A stretch of 64,000 nt of DNA from Helianthus annuus (Eukaryota > Streptophyta > Magnoliopsida > Asterales > Asteraceae): the NCBI RefSeq assembly GCF_002127325.2, contig NC_035436.2, positions 17,085,194 to 17,149,193 of the forward strand, given 5' to 3'. Positions within the stretch are counted from its first letter, which is position 1. Every line of letters starts with the position of its first letter. This document shows positions 10,442 to 22,300 of the stretch, piece by piece. The position numbers and the translations under genes were made by a program. The notes beneath the pieces were generated by a model. The model had not been told where the DNA came from. It did not search any database and worked only from the letters and a program-made list of their open reading frames with translations.

Positions 10442-10923
10442 TTAGTAATCATTCTTCAGCTTTGGAGGCTTTTTAGACTAAGATGGAACGCTATCTCCCA
10501 TTAGATTTTTTTTTCTGCAGCAGATTCATGAGTTTCCGATTCCGATCCCGCTTCTTCTTCTTCGTCGGAAATAAAACACCACCGCCGCCACCGTCACCAT
10601 CATCATTATCGACATAACCTAGTCATCATCATCATCGGAAAAGAAGAAAAATAAATCAAATCCCCTGTCGACCACTTGAACTTTTGAAAGATTTTGAAAG
10701 AAACGCCGTGCGCCTGTTCAGTATATATAATCCCAAAGTTCCACTTTACCCCTTCAAGTCTTCTTGCTCACCAACTTAAGCCCCTCATAACTCTTTTTTT
10801 ACAATTTAAAACTGAAAGTGAAGTATACAAGGTTAATCTCACTTATTTTTAAGTTTACCGTTTGTGACTTGAGATAACGTTTCGTCAAATTCAGCTGCAA
10901 TTTGACTTGTTTTATTTGTTTTA
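10442..10923. other. gene-like low-complexity stretch, not assigned
   Basis: Contains (TTC)n, (CCACCG)n and (ATC)n stretches and, on the minus strand, a TATATATA word near 10722 upstream of several ATG codons. The minus-strand frames are broken within 40 codons and no family is recognised. It could be an old 5' exon; unsupported as a gene. Confidence 0.3.
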
Positions 10924-11205
10924 GGGGGTGTTTGTTTACCTTTTAACGAGCCTCTTAATGGTTCAGATTTTTTATTGGTTCAGCACTTAATGATTCATAC
11001 TGTTTGGTTTACGAGTAGATGTCTGAATGGTTAAGACATTTGCCTCTGAATGGTTAAGATATATATAGAGTCTGAATGGTTAAGACCTCTAATCTGAATT
11101 GGTCAGACGTTTGCCTCTAAATGGTTAAGCATTATATAGGCTCTTAATGGTTCAGACCTCTTACTGGTTCAGCACTTAACCATTCAGATATTGCCAAACA
11201 ACACC
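10924..11205. mobile_element. PIF/Harbinger-like MITE, 282 bp
   Basis: Left end GGGGGTGTTTGTTTACC and right end, complemented, GGTGTTGTTTGGCAATA are imperfect TIRs flanked by TTA (10921-10923, 11206-11208). The interior is built from repeated TCTGAATGGTTAAGAC and CTCTTAATGGTTCAG words. Non-coding. Confidence 0.75.
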
Positions 11206-11356
11206 TTAGTATTCAGAAGGAACTAGTAATATCGAGGAATGACATCTATATTGTCACGTCAAACTAGAAAAAAACTAGCAAGGTCATTACAAATTTCAAA
11301 AACAAGAAGAAAACGAGGAATGACATCTATCTTGCCACGTCAAACTAATTATCTTA

Positions 11357-11573
11357 AGGGAAAATTACCAAACTAGCAGTTGTCCAGATTTTTTTTTCCA
11401 AAATGCCAACCTCATGTGTCGATAGAGATGTGCCTCCGACCTGCGATCCTATTGATATAAATTCAAACTTTCTGTAAGACTGCAGCGCAGGTCTGAGGCG
11501 CCTCTCCACCGACGCAGGAAGTTGACATTTTTGAAAAAAAATCTGGTTAACTGCTAGTTTGGAAATTTTCCCT
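11357..11573. mobile_element. MITE with about 50-bp TIRs, 217 bp
   Basis: AGGGAAAATTACCAAACTAG at the left matches the complemented right end over about 50 bp, including CTAGCAGTT and the CAGATTTTTTTT tract. The 7-bp flank TATCTTA is on both sides (11350-11356, 11574-11580). The superfamily is uncertain (Mutator- or hAT-like from the duplication length). Confidence 0.75.
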
Positions 11574-13282
11574 TATCTTAACCCTATACATTACGTACAC
11601 TTTTACTTAACTGTAAAATTTTTCATGGTTCGAAACCTTATTTGGTAATAGTTGTACACACCTGGGTAACTAGAGATGCCTATAGGTGATTATCGTTTGG
11701 CAAACCATATGCATTTTATCGCCATATCTCCATCACATCATTTGAGTCATTTCATATGGTGTAATGCTTCATGCGCCTCTTCAATGATTAGTTATTAGTT
11801 ACCTAACGATAAATAGTTATATTTTTTATTTATAAATTATTTATAAATCACACAATAATCTTCAAAGCAATATAATAAATAAGACGTTTCATTATACTAG
11901 AATTAAAAAAATTACAGAAACTTGTGTTCTTGTGTATTTCATAATAAACATTCCAGTAATGTTATCCAATTGTTTGCCTCCATTTGATGACCAAAGTACG
12001 TCAAAATCGCGTTCCATCTGGTAGCATTATTTAGAGGGTGCTTTAACTTCGAAACATGCGCTTAACTCGTTGCCAAAATGATATCCTCTTTCTTAGTCCA
12101 TTAGTTCGCCATGAAAATGGAAAGAGATAGTGAGTAAGAATGGTGGAAAGGGTAGGCAATAGTATTAAAAATAAAAGAAAGTGATTTTTTTATTTATTTA
12201 AAGGTAGGTTATGTACCTTTTTTATCAAGCATACGGTGATAAAAATTGACGAAGTGAGCATATTACTATATCTACCGTGTAATTCAACAAAAACTACAAC
12301 TAATACTTTTGAAAGAAAAGAAGCTAAATATTTAGCAACAAAATCAATCAGAGGCGGCTGACAATATTTTTAAGCTCTTTTATCGAAAAGAAATTTCAAC
12401 AATTAAACTATATGGATTGATACATGAAAGAGTGGTGTTATTTAGAGGATGTCTTAACTTTGCAACATGCACTTAACTCGTTTCTTAAGAGACATCCTCT
12501 TTCTCAATCCATCCATCCGCCATGAAATTGTATAAAGAAATGAAATAGATAGTTAGTGACAATGGTGGAAATGGTAGGTAGTAGCATTAAAAATTAAAGA
12601 AATTGTTTTTTTTTTATTTGAAGGTACTATTTTCTTAAGCCATCTAGTGTGGTAGATATTATTAGCTACCCCAGTTTTCCTTTTCTATTTCTTTTTGCTA
12701 AACATTCATTGTGGTAGATATTATTAGCTACGTCACTTTTCTTTCTTTTCTATTTTTCTTTAATAAAAGCAAATAATATGCTATCGTATAGATGCTACCA
12801 ACATGTCTTCCACTATACAACCCTCACTACTTTCATAAAGGAACTTTTTGTATTCGAATTTACTAGAATAAACAAAGGGGGTTTTGGATGAATGTTTTCG
12901 AGTGGATATCTTGAACTTTAAAAATTTATATAATTAGTCTTAACATAAGTAATTAAATAAATAAGTTTTAGAATTATTAGATAATATAGAGTATATTGTT
13001 TTGATGGATTTTGAATAAAAGAAATGAGTTACAAAGTTTAAAAACTTTTTATTGTCAAGAAATGAGTATTTTTGTTGGCTTTTGACCGAAACAATTAAAC
13101 AAATGTTAAGAAAAAGTGAGGGAAGATGAAAGAAATGGATGTGTGAGAGAAAACTATGTAAAAATAAAACTAAAAGTATTAATTAATAATTTAAAGTAAG
13201 ATAAATAAAAGTAAAAGTATCTAATAACCTATATATTTAATTATAAAAATTTATAATTCAATACTTACTATATAATAATTAA
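11574..13282. repeat. AT-rich region with a diverged direct repeat
   Basis: A block of about 200 bp at 12029-12230 ('tatttagagggtgctttaac', then the 'tccatta..cgccatgaaa' and 'aatggtggaaa..gtaggca' segments) recurs diverged at 12438-12640. A shorter phrase, 'gtggtagatattattagcta', is doubled at about 12650 and 12711. No coding region, TIR or target duplication found. Confidence 0.6.
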
Positions 13283-13640
13283 CTAGTATTAAGCGCCTCC
13301 GCGTTGCGGCGGGGGCATAAACCGTGCAAAGTAGCATTAATGCTACACAATTACAAGCGACCAACAACACCGGAAAAACTCGTAAAAACAAAATAAATAA
13401 AATGGAAAAAATAACACCAAACGAAAAACATACGTAAAATCATTGAACCACGTATGCTAGTTGCGACACGTTAATGCGAAAAAATTAGACTGAAATGTAA
13501 AAATAGAAAAGAGTAGCTAAGTCGATCTAAGACCATGCGCGTTGCGACGAACCTGTCAAACAGAGAAAATAAACGTGTTGTGACAGTCTTGTCAAATAGG
13601 AAAAAATAGTAAAAAAAAACTTTGAAACCCACACGTAAAA
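13283..13640 (-). mobile_element. Helitron 3' terminus and adjoining body
   Basis: On the minus strand the sequence ends CGCCGCAACGCGGAGGCG, then CTTAATACTAG at 13283, followed by T. A GC-rich imperfect hairpin about 10 nt before CTAG, next to T, is the signature of a Helitron 3' end. The body has further CGTTGCGACG-type dyads. The 5' TC end was not located, and no Rep/helicase is present. Confidence 0.65.
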
Positions 13641-13859
13641 AAACTTATGTGAGTTGAATCTACTATTCAATTTTGTATAAGTTGCTATAGCTTTGTGTAT
13701 AATTGAGTACTGCACAATATATCTTCCTTCTTGGTTTATTTGTCCATCCACCCATTGAATAATATGTTTCTACTCTTACCAACCTTTAGTTTATGAGTAA
13801 GAGTACTTATAATTCAATTTTTTTTTATAATTTCTTTTACAACTTTGTCATAAAACATT

Positions 13860-14540
13860 TTGCAAGTTAACATGTCGCAACATGTGTGTGGGGTTCATCG
13901 TTTTTTGGTATATTTTTTCCCATTTGACAGGTTTGTCGCAACACGTTTGTTTTTCCATGTTCGACTTATTTATTCTTTTCTATGTTTTACGTTTCGGTCT
14001 AATTTTTTCGCATTAACACACAATAACGGGCGTGCGTGGTTCAACGATTTTACGTCTACTTTTCTTTCGGTGTTATATTTTTTTCTTTTTTATGTTTTTA
14101 CGAACTTTTTCAATGTTGAGGTCACTAGCAATGGTGTGACATTGGTACTACTTGGCACGGTTTTACGAATCTTTTTAACCGATTAAGTTTTTTTTTTCAT
14201 AAAATTTGTTTCGAGTTTAACCCTATACTTCCTTTACTTTAAAAAACAATATTTTAGGTGCATATTTTTTATTTAAGTGTCGGTATAACTATGATTTGCT
14301 CTATGTTTCGACGTAAACTTTTTCGGGAAAACGAGTCAGGTCAAATATAATAATTTTTCATTCAAAAAACCATTTTTTACATGCATGTTTTTATGTACTA
14401 CAAATTTGAGTTGGTCTACGTTTCAATTTGAATGATGAGTCAGCACAAAAATCATATGTATTCGTGCATATTTTATTTATGTTTCGAACCGTTTGGAGTC
14501 AAATTGTAGTTAAATTCGATTTACTTTATGTTTTGATCAA
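13860..14540 (+). mobile_element. inverted second copy of the Helitron-family repeat
   Basis: Its first 330 bp is the reverse complement of 13330-13640 at a clearly homologous level: TTTTTTCCCATTTGACAGG, TTTTCGCATTAACACACAATAA and the '..ggcacggttttacgaa' segment. It continues into phrases such as GTTTCGAGTTTA and TGCATATTTTT. A third copy of this longer form lies at 56775-57520. The hairpin/CTAG end is missing here. Confidence 0.6.
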
Positions 14541-14755
14541 ATCACAATGCTTATATAGGTTATTTCGGGCTCAATCCGATACGTCAAACGCGTGCTTTCA
14601 TACGGTTCATGCATCACATAACGTTTGAAATAATTCATTCGATGTTTACGATGTTCTCGCGCCACATCGTAAACAAAAGGCTTATTGTTTACAAAAGGCT
14701 TCTTCAAATTTCATTTGTTAGCAAAAGGTTCCACTAAACATCTAGTCAGTAGTCC

Positions 14756-14848
14756 TCCTTGTAACTTAAACTTTTCCTTTATTCAATTCCTATCGTTATA
14801 TTCCTTGTAACTTAAACTTTTCCTTTATTCAATTCCTATCGTTATGTT
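14756..14848. repeat. 46-bp tandem duplication
   Basis: Two adjacent, nearly identical copies of a unit beginning 'ccttgtaacttaaacttttc' and ending 'cctatcgttat'. Confidence 0.85.
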
Positions 14849-14983
14849 ATATGTTTTCATTTTATACAGTTGACGTGGTAATTTTTTCATAGTGTTAACT
14901 TATTTTAATAGTCACATCTATAATGATAATCATGAAATCTGGAGTTTAAATTTCACACATGGTTATGGTTTAATTTATAGAGT

Positions 14984-15441
14984 AAAGATCGCGTACAAAG
15001 TGTGTTACCATACAAAACGTACGAAGCGAAGGTTTTTTTCTGAAAAAAACATGATGGCATTTTCGCAATTATTTACTTGTAGGGTAATTATCAAAATTAC
15101 CCTACAAAGATTAAAATTACTCTACAAGATCATTTGTAGAGTAATTATGATACTCTACAAAATTACCCTACAAGATCAAAATCACCCTACAAAGATCATG
15201 TGTAGAATAACTATGATACTTTACAAAATTATCATATAAGATCAAAATTACCCTACAAGATCAAAATTACCCTACAAGATCATTTACAAAATTACCCTAC
15301 AAAATAAAAAAAATTACCCTACAAGATCTTTTATAGGTTAATTTTGATAATTACTCTATAAGTTTTAATTACGAAAATGTTACAACGTTTTTTCAGCAAA
15401 ACCTTCACTTCGTACGATAACACTCTTTGTATTTGATCTTT
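14984..15441. mobile_element. fold-back element with internal minisatellite
   Basis: Arms of about 110 bp are inverted: AAAGATCGCGTACAAAGTGT at the left matches the complement of the right end at 15441, through CGTACGAAG.GAAGG. Between them lie about ten imperfect copies of a 19-bp word like 'ttaccctacaagatcaaaa'. No coding potential; no clear target duplication. Confidence 0.7.
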
Positions 15442-16835
15442 TGTCTTGATTTATATTGATTAGACATTATCTTTAAGTGGCCAGTTGAAATACATTAAAT
15501 GGGTGAAGTAGATTAAAATGTTCCACTATGTTGCTCTATTAAAACAAGCGTTAATGAGCTTAAAGTAACTCACTCGACTCAATTTAGAAGTGCTTTTACA
15601 CAAGCCTATTTTCACCGAGCCGTTTTAACCCGTCATGATTAGAAAGTAGGCTCTTTTTTCTCCTTCTTAACCGATCATGTTCAGTTTTTATATGGTAAAA
15701 AGTTAAGACGACTAGTTCATGAAAACTTTGTTAGGCGGGAGCATTTATCTTGTAAAATATGCCATGCCCCATTTTCAATGGATGATAGAAATAAGCTTCT
15801 GAAAATAGAAAGTAGGCTCTTTTTTCTCCTTCTTAAAATGGAAACCTCTTATCATCACCACAACCAAGCATTAGCCCACGATTGAATGTTTATTGTACCC
15901 CACCCCATATTTCCTTTTTGGTACCCACAAAAGCTATCAACCGTTCATCATCTTACTTAAACTTTTTTAAAAATAGATAATAATGTACCGAGTGAAAGGA
16001 TGAAATAAGACCTTACGACCCCTTAAACTTTTGAATAGATGATGGAATGGTGAAATTTTCAGTACCCTTTTTCTTTTCGTCAAAAGTAAAGGCATCATTT
16101 ACAACCAAAACACGTTTGTTGCAGTCACAATATTGTCAAATTTTGTTATACGTCTTTTTTAGTTTTTTGGTGTTGAAGGATATCGAATGGTATTTTCATC
16201 CTTTTCTATCAATATATTTGTTGTCGGTTCTTGCAACAATGCTTCAATAGTTAAGGATTAATTGTCTCTCTATTACATATGTTTTCTTCTTGAACGGCTC
16301 TCAGTATCATATGTATTGTATTGTTAAGCAAAACCCATCGATAAAGCTTAAGATTCTTAAAGATATAAAAAGTTACATAGCCAAAAATCCTCCAATTCAG
16401 TTGTTTTTTCCGACTGATTCGAGTATAAACCTTTGGTACGGTTTAATTGGAAAATTTTACAAACCACTCAACACAGACAAAATTAAGAAACCGACCACGA
16501 AACAATAATAAGCCATGGCCTGGATTCTATGTCTTCTATCTTGAAGAAAGAAAGCTTACATATGCATAGCTATCTCCAATAGACTATTTTTTTAAACAAA
16601 TTATTGTCACGTATACGTCTATAAAAAAATTAAACTATTAATTAATACAAATAAATAAGTATAAAAATATTCTTATACCTTGGGTAAGGTTGGTGTAAAA
16701 ATGACATTTTTCCTACAAAATATAAAAACTCTATGTAGGCATGGTGTTTTATATTCTTTTGATATGATATAATATAGAAAAACATCAAACACAACAATAT
16801 ATAACATAATCATATGTATTCTAGGTATTTAATTT
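15442..16835. other. no supported gene; small direct repeat
   Basis: The 28-bp phrase beginning 'agaaagtaggctcttttttc' is repeated at about 15641 and 15808. Open frames of 60-70 codons at 16047 and 16290 are not supported by any motif or codon signal. Confidence 0.5.
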
Positions 16836-17372
16836 AAGGGGTATTGGATTTTAATAATCCCAAGTTTCACTAATTGGCCGGTAATAATCCCAACTTCAAA
16901 AATTGCCTACAACAGTCTCAACTTTTAAGATTTTGGCCACCAATGATCCTTGTCTAACTGGGTTATAACCTTGTTGGGCTGGTGACCTGCAACTTATTCC
17001 GGAGACCCGTTTTACCCCTGAAACCACCAAACGAGACCACCACCAATCATCTCCGACCTCCTGAAAGCTTCTCCGCTTCTCAAAGGTTTAAAATTTCCAC
17101 CATCTACGCAACTCCGGTGACCTGCAACTTATTCCGACGACCTTCTTTACCCCTGAAACCACCAAAGGAGACCACCACTTGTCATCTCCAACCTCTAGTG
17201 ACCTTCTCCGCCGCTCAAAACTTCAAAAAACTAACTGGGTTATAACCCAGTTAGACAAGGATAATTGGTGGCCAAAATCTTACAAGTTGGGACTGTTATA
17301 GGCAATTTTTGAAGTTGGGATTATTACCGGCCAATCAGTGAAACTTGGGATTATTAAAATCCAATACCCTTT
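16836..17372. mobile_element. non-autonomous element with about 140-bp TIRs
   Basis: The left arm (16836-16976) begins AAGGGGTATTGGATTTTAAT. The right arm (about 17231-17372) is its inverted copy with few mismatches, including 'ccaagtttcact.attggcc'. The interior holds two tandem copies of a coding-like block of about 120 bp with a shared frame (MTCNLFRRPVLPLKPPNETT and TCNLFRRPSLPLKPPKETTT). No target duplication could be made out. The structure is Mutator-like. Confidence 0.65.
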
Positions 17373-17378
17373 TAAAAA

Positions 17379-17457
17379 AATAAACAAGTTTTGGTGTAAC
17401 ACATGTTACAAATATGTCATATGAATGTAACATGTGTTACACCAAAACTTGTTTATT
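17379..17457. repeat. perfect 31-bp inverted repeat with 17-nt loop
   Basis: Arms at 17379-17409 and 17427-17457 are exact complements (core CAAGTTTTGGTGTAACACAT). The duplicated copy of the surrounding sequence at 18900-18940 lacks it, so it looks like a tiny inserted fold-back element. Confidence 0.85.
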
Positions 17458-17619
17458 TATTTTTTTAAATATCTACTCGGCACTTTTTTGATTTTTTTTG
17501 CCCAAAACCCTTAAAAACATGTATATAACATGTGTAAATTTTTTCAAAAAAAAAAAAACATCGGGAGCTTTGAGTTTCCCGGGTTTTCTAAATTAAAGTG
17601 AGTTTTCTATACATCCTTT

Positions 17620-17621
<2 letters not shown>

Positions 17622-17670
<49 letters not shown>
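17622..17670. repeat. (TA)n microsatellite
   Basis: Uninterrupted TA repeats. Similar tracts lie at 18074-18109 and about 18716-18739 and flank the two fold-back elements. Confidence 0.95.
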
Positions 17671-17673
<3 letters not shown>

Positions 17674-18070
17674 AGCCGCTAGAATAAGAACCACCTCGAG
17701 TTGTAAGAACCGCGAGAACTACACCCCACGGAGCGCCGTTCGCCGTGATTTTTTTTTTACAAGTAGATGTGTGTATTATAAACACAGCCGTAAAAAATCA
17801 TGGCGAACGGCGCTCCGTGGGGTGTAGTTTTTTACACCACAAGTTTGGTGAAAAAAAAAGAAAAAAGAAAAAAAAAATTAAAAAACACCAAACTTGTGGT
17901 GTAAAAAACTACACCCCACGGAGCGCTGTTCGCCATGATTCGCCATGATTTTTTACGGCTGTGTTTATAATACACACATCTACTTGTAAAAAAAATCACG
18001 GCGAACGGCGCTCCGTGGGGTGTAGTTCTCGCGGTTCTTACAACTCGAGGTGGTTCTTATTCTAGCGGCT

Positions 18071-18073
<3 letters not shown>
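17671..18073. mobile_element. near-perfect palindromic element in a TA microsatellite
   Basis: GGGAGCCGCTAGAATAAGAA at the left is matched by its exact complement at the right. The arms extend about 190 bp each, including CACCCCACGGAGCGCCGTTC, so almost the whole element is self-complementary. The centre is an A-rich 'gaaaaaaaaagaaaaaagaa' loop. It sits in (TA)n on both sides, like the Micron-type MITEs described in rice. A 10-bp block, 'attcgccatg', is duplicated in the right arm. Confidence 0.85.
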
Positions 18074-18109
<36 letters not shown>

Positions 18110-18112
<3 letters not shown>

Positions 18113-18715
18113 GAGAGTTCAAATGAGAAGAATTTTTTTGTAAGAAGAAAAAAGAAGAAGGTTCAACCAATAAGAATGCTCCATTTTACTTCATTTAATA
18201 TTTGCATTTAATTTTAATATAAGGGTATATTGGTAAACTTGCATAAATCATTAATTTGTATTCTTCCCATTTAATAACTAATTAAATTAAATTTGTAACT
18301 CCTTTTCAAAATATATATTTTTTTCCAAATTAAAAAAACAACTTAATTTAAAGTGTAGAATAAATTACTAGGTGTGTAGGATAAATTACGAGTTGTGTAG
18401 GATATATTTCGAGGTGTGTAGGATAAATTTTGACTGTGTAGGATAAAATTCTATAAGGTGTAGGGTATATGTAGGAAAAAATTTGATATGTGTAGGTTTT
18501 GTATATTATATGTAGGATAATTAAAGGGTGGGTTTACACGTGGAAAGCAGTTAGCCGTTCAAAAAAAAATATGTAGGATAATTAATTACTATTTGAATAA
18601 TTAATTAAAGAGAGAAAAATTAATGATATGAGTTATAAATGAAATAGTATTTTACTAATATGCCATTTCTTCTTTTTCTTCTCACATTAAATTTCTTCTC
18701 AAATGAACCTTCCCC
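18110..18715. mobile_element. second element flanked by TA repeats, with internal minisatellite
   Basis: Ends GTGGAGAGTTCAAATGAGAA and, complemented, GGGGAAGGTTCATTTGAGAA are imperfect inverted repeats flanked by (TA)n. The middle has about seven imperfect copies of a 'gtgtgtaggataaattacga' word. It abuts the previous element across a shared TA tract. Confidence 0.7.
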
Positions 18716-18774
18716 TATATATATATATATATATATATAATAACTATCATACGGTTTGTTAGTTAGATATTACT

Positions 18775-19095
18775 TCAAAAATTGCCTACAACCCAGTTAG
18801 ACAAGGATCATTGGTGGCCAATATCTTACAAGTTGAAACTGTTGTAGGCAATTTTTGAAGTTGGGATTATTACCGGCCAATTAGTGAAACTTGGGATTAT
18901 TAAAATCCAATACCCCTGTTTAAAAATATCTACTCGGCGCTTTTTTTATTTTTTTTTTGGCCCAAAACCCTTAAAACATGTATATAACATGTGTAAATTT
19001 TTTCAAAAAATAAAAAACATCGGGAGCTTTGAGTTTCCCGGGTTTTCTAAATTAAAGTGGGTTTTCTAAATTAAAGTGGGTTTTCTATAGATACT
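18775..19095. repeat. duplicated copy of 17231-17615
   Basis: Carries the same right arm ('ccaatgatccttgtctaact' type, then 'attattaaaatccaataccc') followed by the same flanking sequence ('tatctactcgg', 'aacatgtatataacatgtgt', 'gggagctttgagtttcccgg'). Its left boundary is a truncation at about 18775. A 21-bp phrase, 'ttctaaattaaagtgggttt', is doubled at its right end. Confidence 0.8.
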
Positions 19096-19375
19096 TACAT
19101 TATATATATATATATTTCGAATCAACTCTGCAAGTGTAAAACAGTCAAATTAATACTTGATTCTAACTTTAAGCAATTCTCCAATTCAAATCAGCATCAA
19201 ACAAATCTAGAAAAAGATGATATATATCTACCCCTAGTATGAAACTGCAAAAAATAATAGACAAAACAGCACTATATAGTAGAAAAAATAGCATAAACGT
19301 CAACAAAAAGAAATGGAAAATAGTGCTTAAGTGCAACAGCAAATAGCAAAAAAAAAAAAAAAAAAAAAGCTAAAA
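19096..19375. other. short spacer, no gene seen
   Basis: AT-rich, with an A run of about 20 near 19350. Nothing supported. Confidence 0.5.
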
Positions 19376-19380
19376 CAACC

Positions 19381-22300
19381 TGTCACACCCCTATTTTCCA
19401 CGTGTCACCGGTGGGCCCGGTGGGGAGTATAGTGACGTAGTTGGCATCATCATAGACAAACAACACAATATATAAATGCACAGCGGAAGCAAAGATAGAT
19501 TCATTTCAACTTTAATAAAGTGTAATATCAAATATCACTAATAGTTGAAACGGATCCACAGGCGGATCAAAATAAAATAAGATAATGTTCAACAGATTTA
19601 TTGTCATCCAAGCTTGCGAAACTTATTGTGGACGCTCTAGAAGACAGCCAGCCTATTACGTGTAGTACCTGCACTTAACCTTTTGGGAAAATACGTCAGT
19701 TTACACTGGTAAATACAATTTAACTGACTCATTTTGAAAAAGGTTGAAAATTGATTTAAATGCACATGGCATAAAAATATTTTTATAACTTGGGATAATT
19801 ATTTATAATAATCTTGTAAAGGATTTACATGTTACTTATGCGTTCAGTAGCCCGATCCGTAGACCGGGTTACAGACTAATAGACACACCACAATATAGAG
19901 TTATACACTGACGGGTGTACGCCTACACCCCGTGCTCAGGTCGTGGCCATCTCGTAAGATGATGCCAAGGATATCCGGGACATGGTCATTAACCCCCCAA
20001 AGGTTTTAAGCAATAAAACACATTCAAAACAAGGCATCTCAATAAATTTAACCTCTATTCGATTAAAGAATTCGATGCCGGACCAAGCGGTATTTTATAT
20101 ACCGTATCCCAAGCCCGTATAGGGAAAATAAGTTAAAAGTATTTACCTTGGTAAGTATAAATCACAACTAGCAAGTGAAGGTAGCTTTTACTGGTTCTTC
20201 TATTCTGGAACAAAGGTTTATAATAACCTATTAGATTCCTAACGGATCTTTATTTAAGCCTAAGCTTAGACCGGTTAGTTTTAAGGACGATACGGTTCAA
20301 ACGCACGATTAAGCGAAGACCGGATAGAACGTGATTTAGACCCGACAAGTTTGGATACTTGTATAATATGGGTATGCTAAATACATTCTCAGTTTTGAGA
20401 CAAAAATGATAATGTTTGACCCGTTTCGGTCAATTTATGCAAACTAGTTACATAAACCGAACCGAACGCTAAAAGAGCGTTACGGGTAACCATAAGAGTC
20501 ATATGCAAGTTCCCTGAGATAATATGCTCTAAATATGTCATAATATCAGTAAGTTATGTTCTATTATGCCCCGAATGAATTTAAACTCAATTTATGCCTT
20601 ATAAGGGCATTTTGGTCATTTAAAAGATTATAAAAGAGTTAAATTTGTAATCTGAGTTGTAGGTCTGATTTATACAGTAAAAATACTTAATTTATCATAT
20701 TATAACAGTAGGGTATGACCCATATATGAAAATTATCATTTAAAATCAAACTATGCATCTTAGGGGTATTTTGGTAATTTCACAAGGGCTAAAAGTGTCA
20801 AAACTGGAAACCTGAGTTCAAAAACTTATACTTACTGTTAATTTATAAAAATATACTAAGAATATTAGTAGGTATCAACCTTATATGTTTAATATGGTTA
20901 TAGTGCATACTAGGCGTTAAAAACGCTTAAATAGGCGATTTAGAGCCGTTTCCGGATTTTCAAAAGAAAGCTGATATTTTTATTTTTCCAGAATGCTCAA
21001 AATAATTTATTTAACAAATGAAATCAGTGGAAAAAGGTTTGGGGTCAAAAAGATTTATAAAACTCATTTTATGGCTTAAAAGGGTAAATTCGGTATTAAC
21101 CGAATTAAACTTAGAGACCTATGTTATGCTCAGCCAAAAATTAAATAAAAATCATCAAAAATCCCAAAATATTATATAACATCAGTGGGTAAAAAGTTTT
21201 ATATCAAAAAGTGGGTTTAAATAGGCTATCCGTTAATTACGTCGTTTACTTAACATAAAGCTTTCAAATTACGATATTGAGCATAACTCTAAATCTGGAC
21301 CTCAAACTGATATCAAATTTTTGGTGCAAGTTTATAAATCAGTAACAACCATTTCTACTTTTTCACTTTTTCAAAAATCGCGTTTTATAGCAAAAAGGGC
21401 AAAATAGTCATATTTAAGCATAAACCGGTAACATGCATATGAATCGGACGAGTGCTGAACTAAGTTGTAAAATCTCAGAGAGTTGTACATATATAAAAAT
21501 GGTCCAAAATAAGCTCTAAGGTAGATCTCAAACATGCATGCACGGATCCGAATCGAGAGTCAAAGAAAAAGTCATTTTATGAGACTTTCGGTTCCGATCC
21601 GGGTTTAACTGAAAATTGTCGAGTTGATTATGATTGAAACATGTTCTTACATTAATTATAAAGTTATTTTGATGATCAAACAGGTTGCATGTGACCTACA
21701 TTGCTATTTATGCTAGAATTTGCAAAAACGCATTCTGTTGACTTTTTAAGAAAAGCTTTGACTCGACAATCATCATGCTTCGAGTGGGAATCAGAAAATA
21801 CCCTTTTGAGGGTTTGTTTCCCACATAAATACCAACTTGTAGGTACTTTCAATTTGAGAAATGACTGAGCCATTTTCGTTTAATCGTAAAGTCAAACTAT
21901 ATTTACGACGGATTGACTTTCGGTAAATAAACTAAGCTAGGACGAATTAGAGAGGGGTATGAACACTTACAAGAGTCCTAATAAAGCTTAGAGATCACTA
22001 GGAAGGTGTCTTGTCATCCAGAAAGCTCCATGAGTTGATCTTGTGAATTTTGAAAATGCAAGTGTTCTTGGTTACAACTTCAAGTCCCCTTTTATGAAGA
22101 TTTTGATCTGATTTTAAGTTGATGCAGGTGTTGTGAGACCTTTACAAGTGTCCTCAATTGCATGTAAGTTGATTGGTGAGCTTAGGAGGTGATAACAGCT
22201 GGTTTCCACTTGCAAAACAGACCTGGAACTGGCAGCTGTGGGTTTTCTGTCGCTGGGCAGGCCACGCGGCCCGCCTGGGTCTTCTGATCCACCAAAACTT

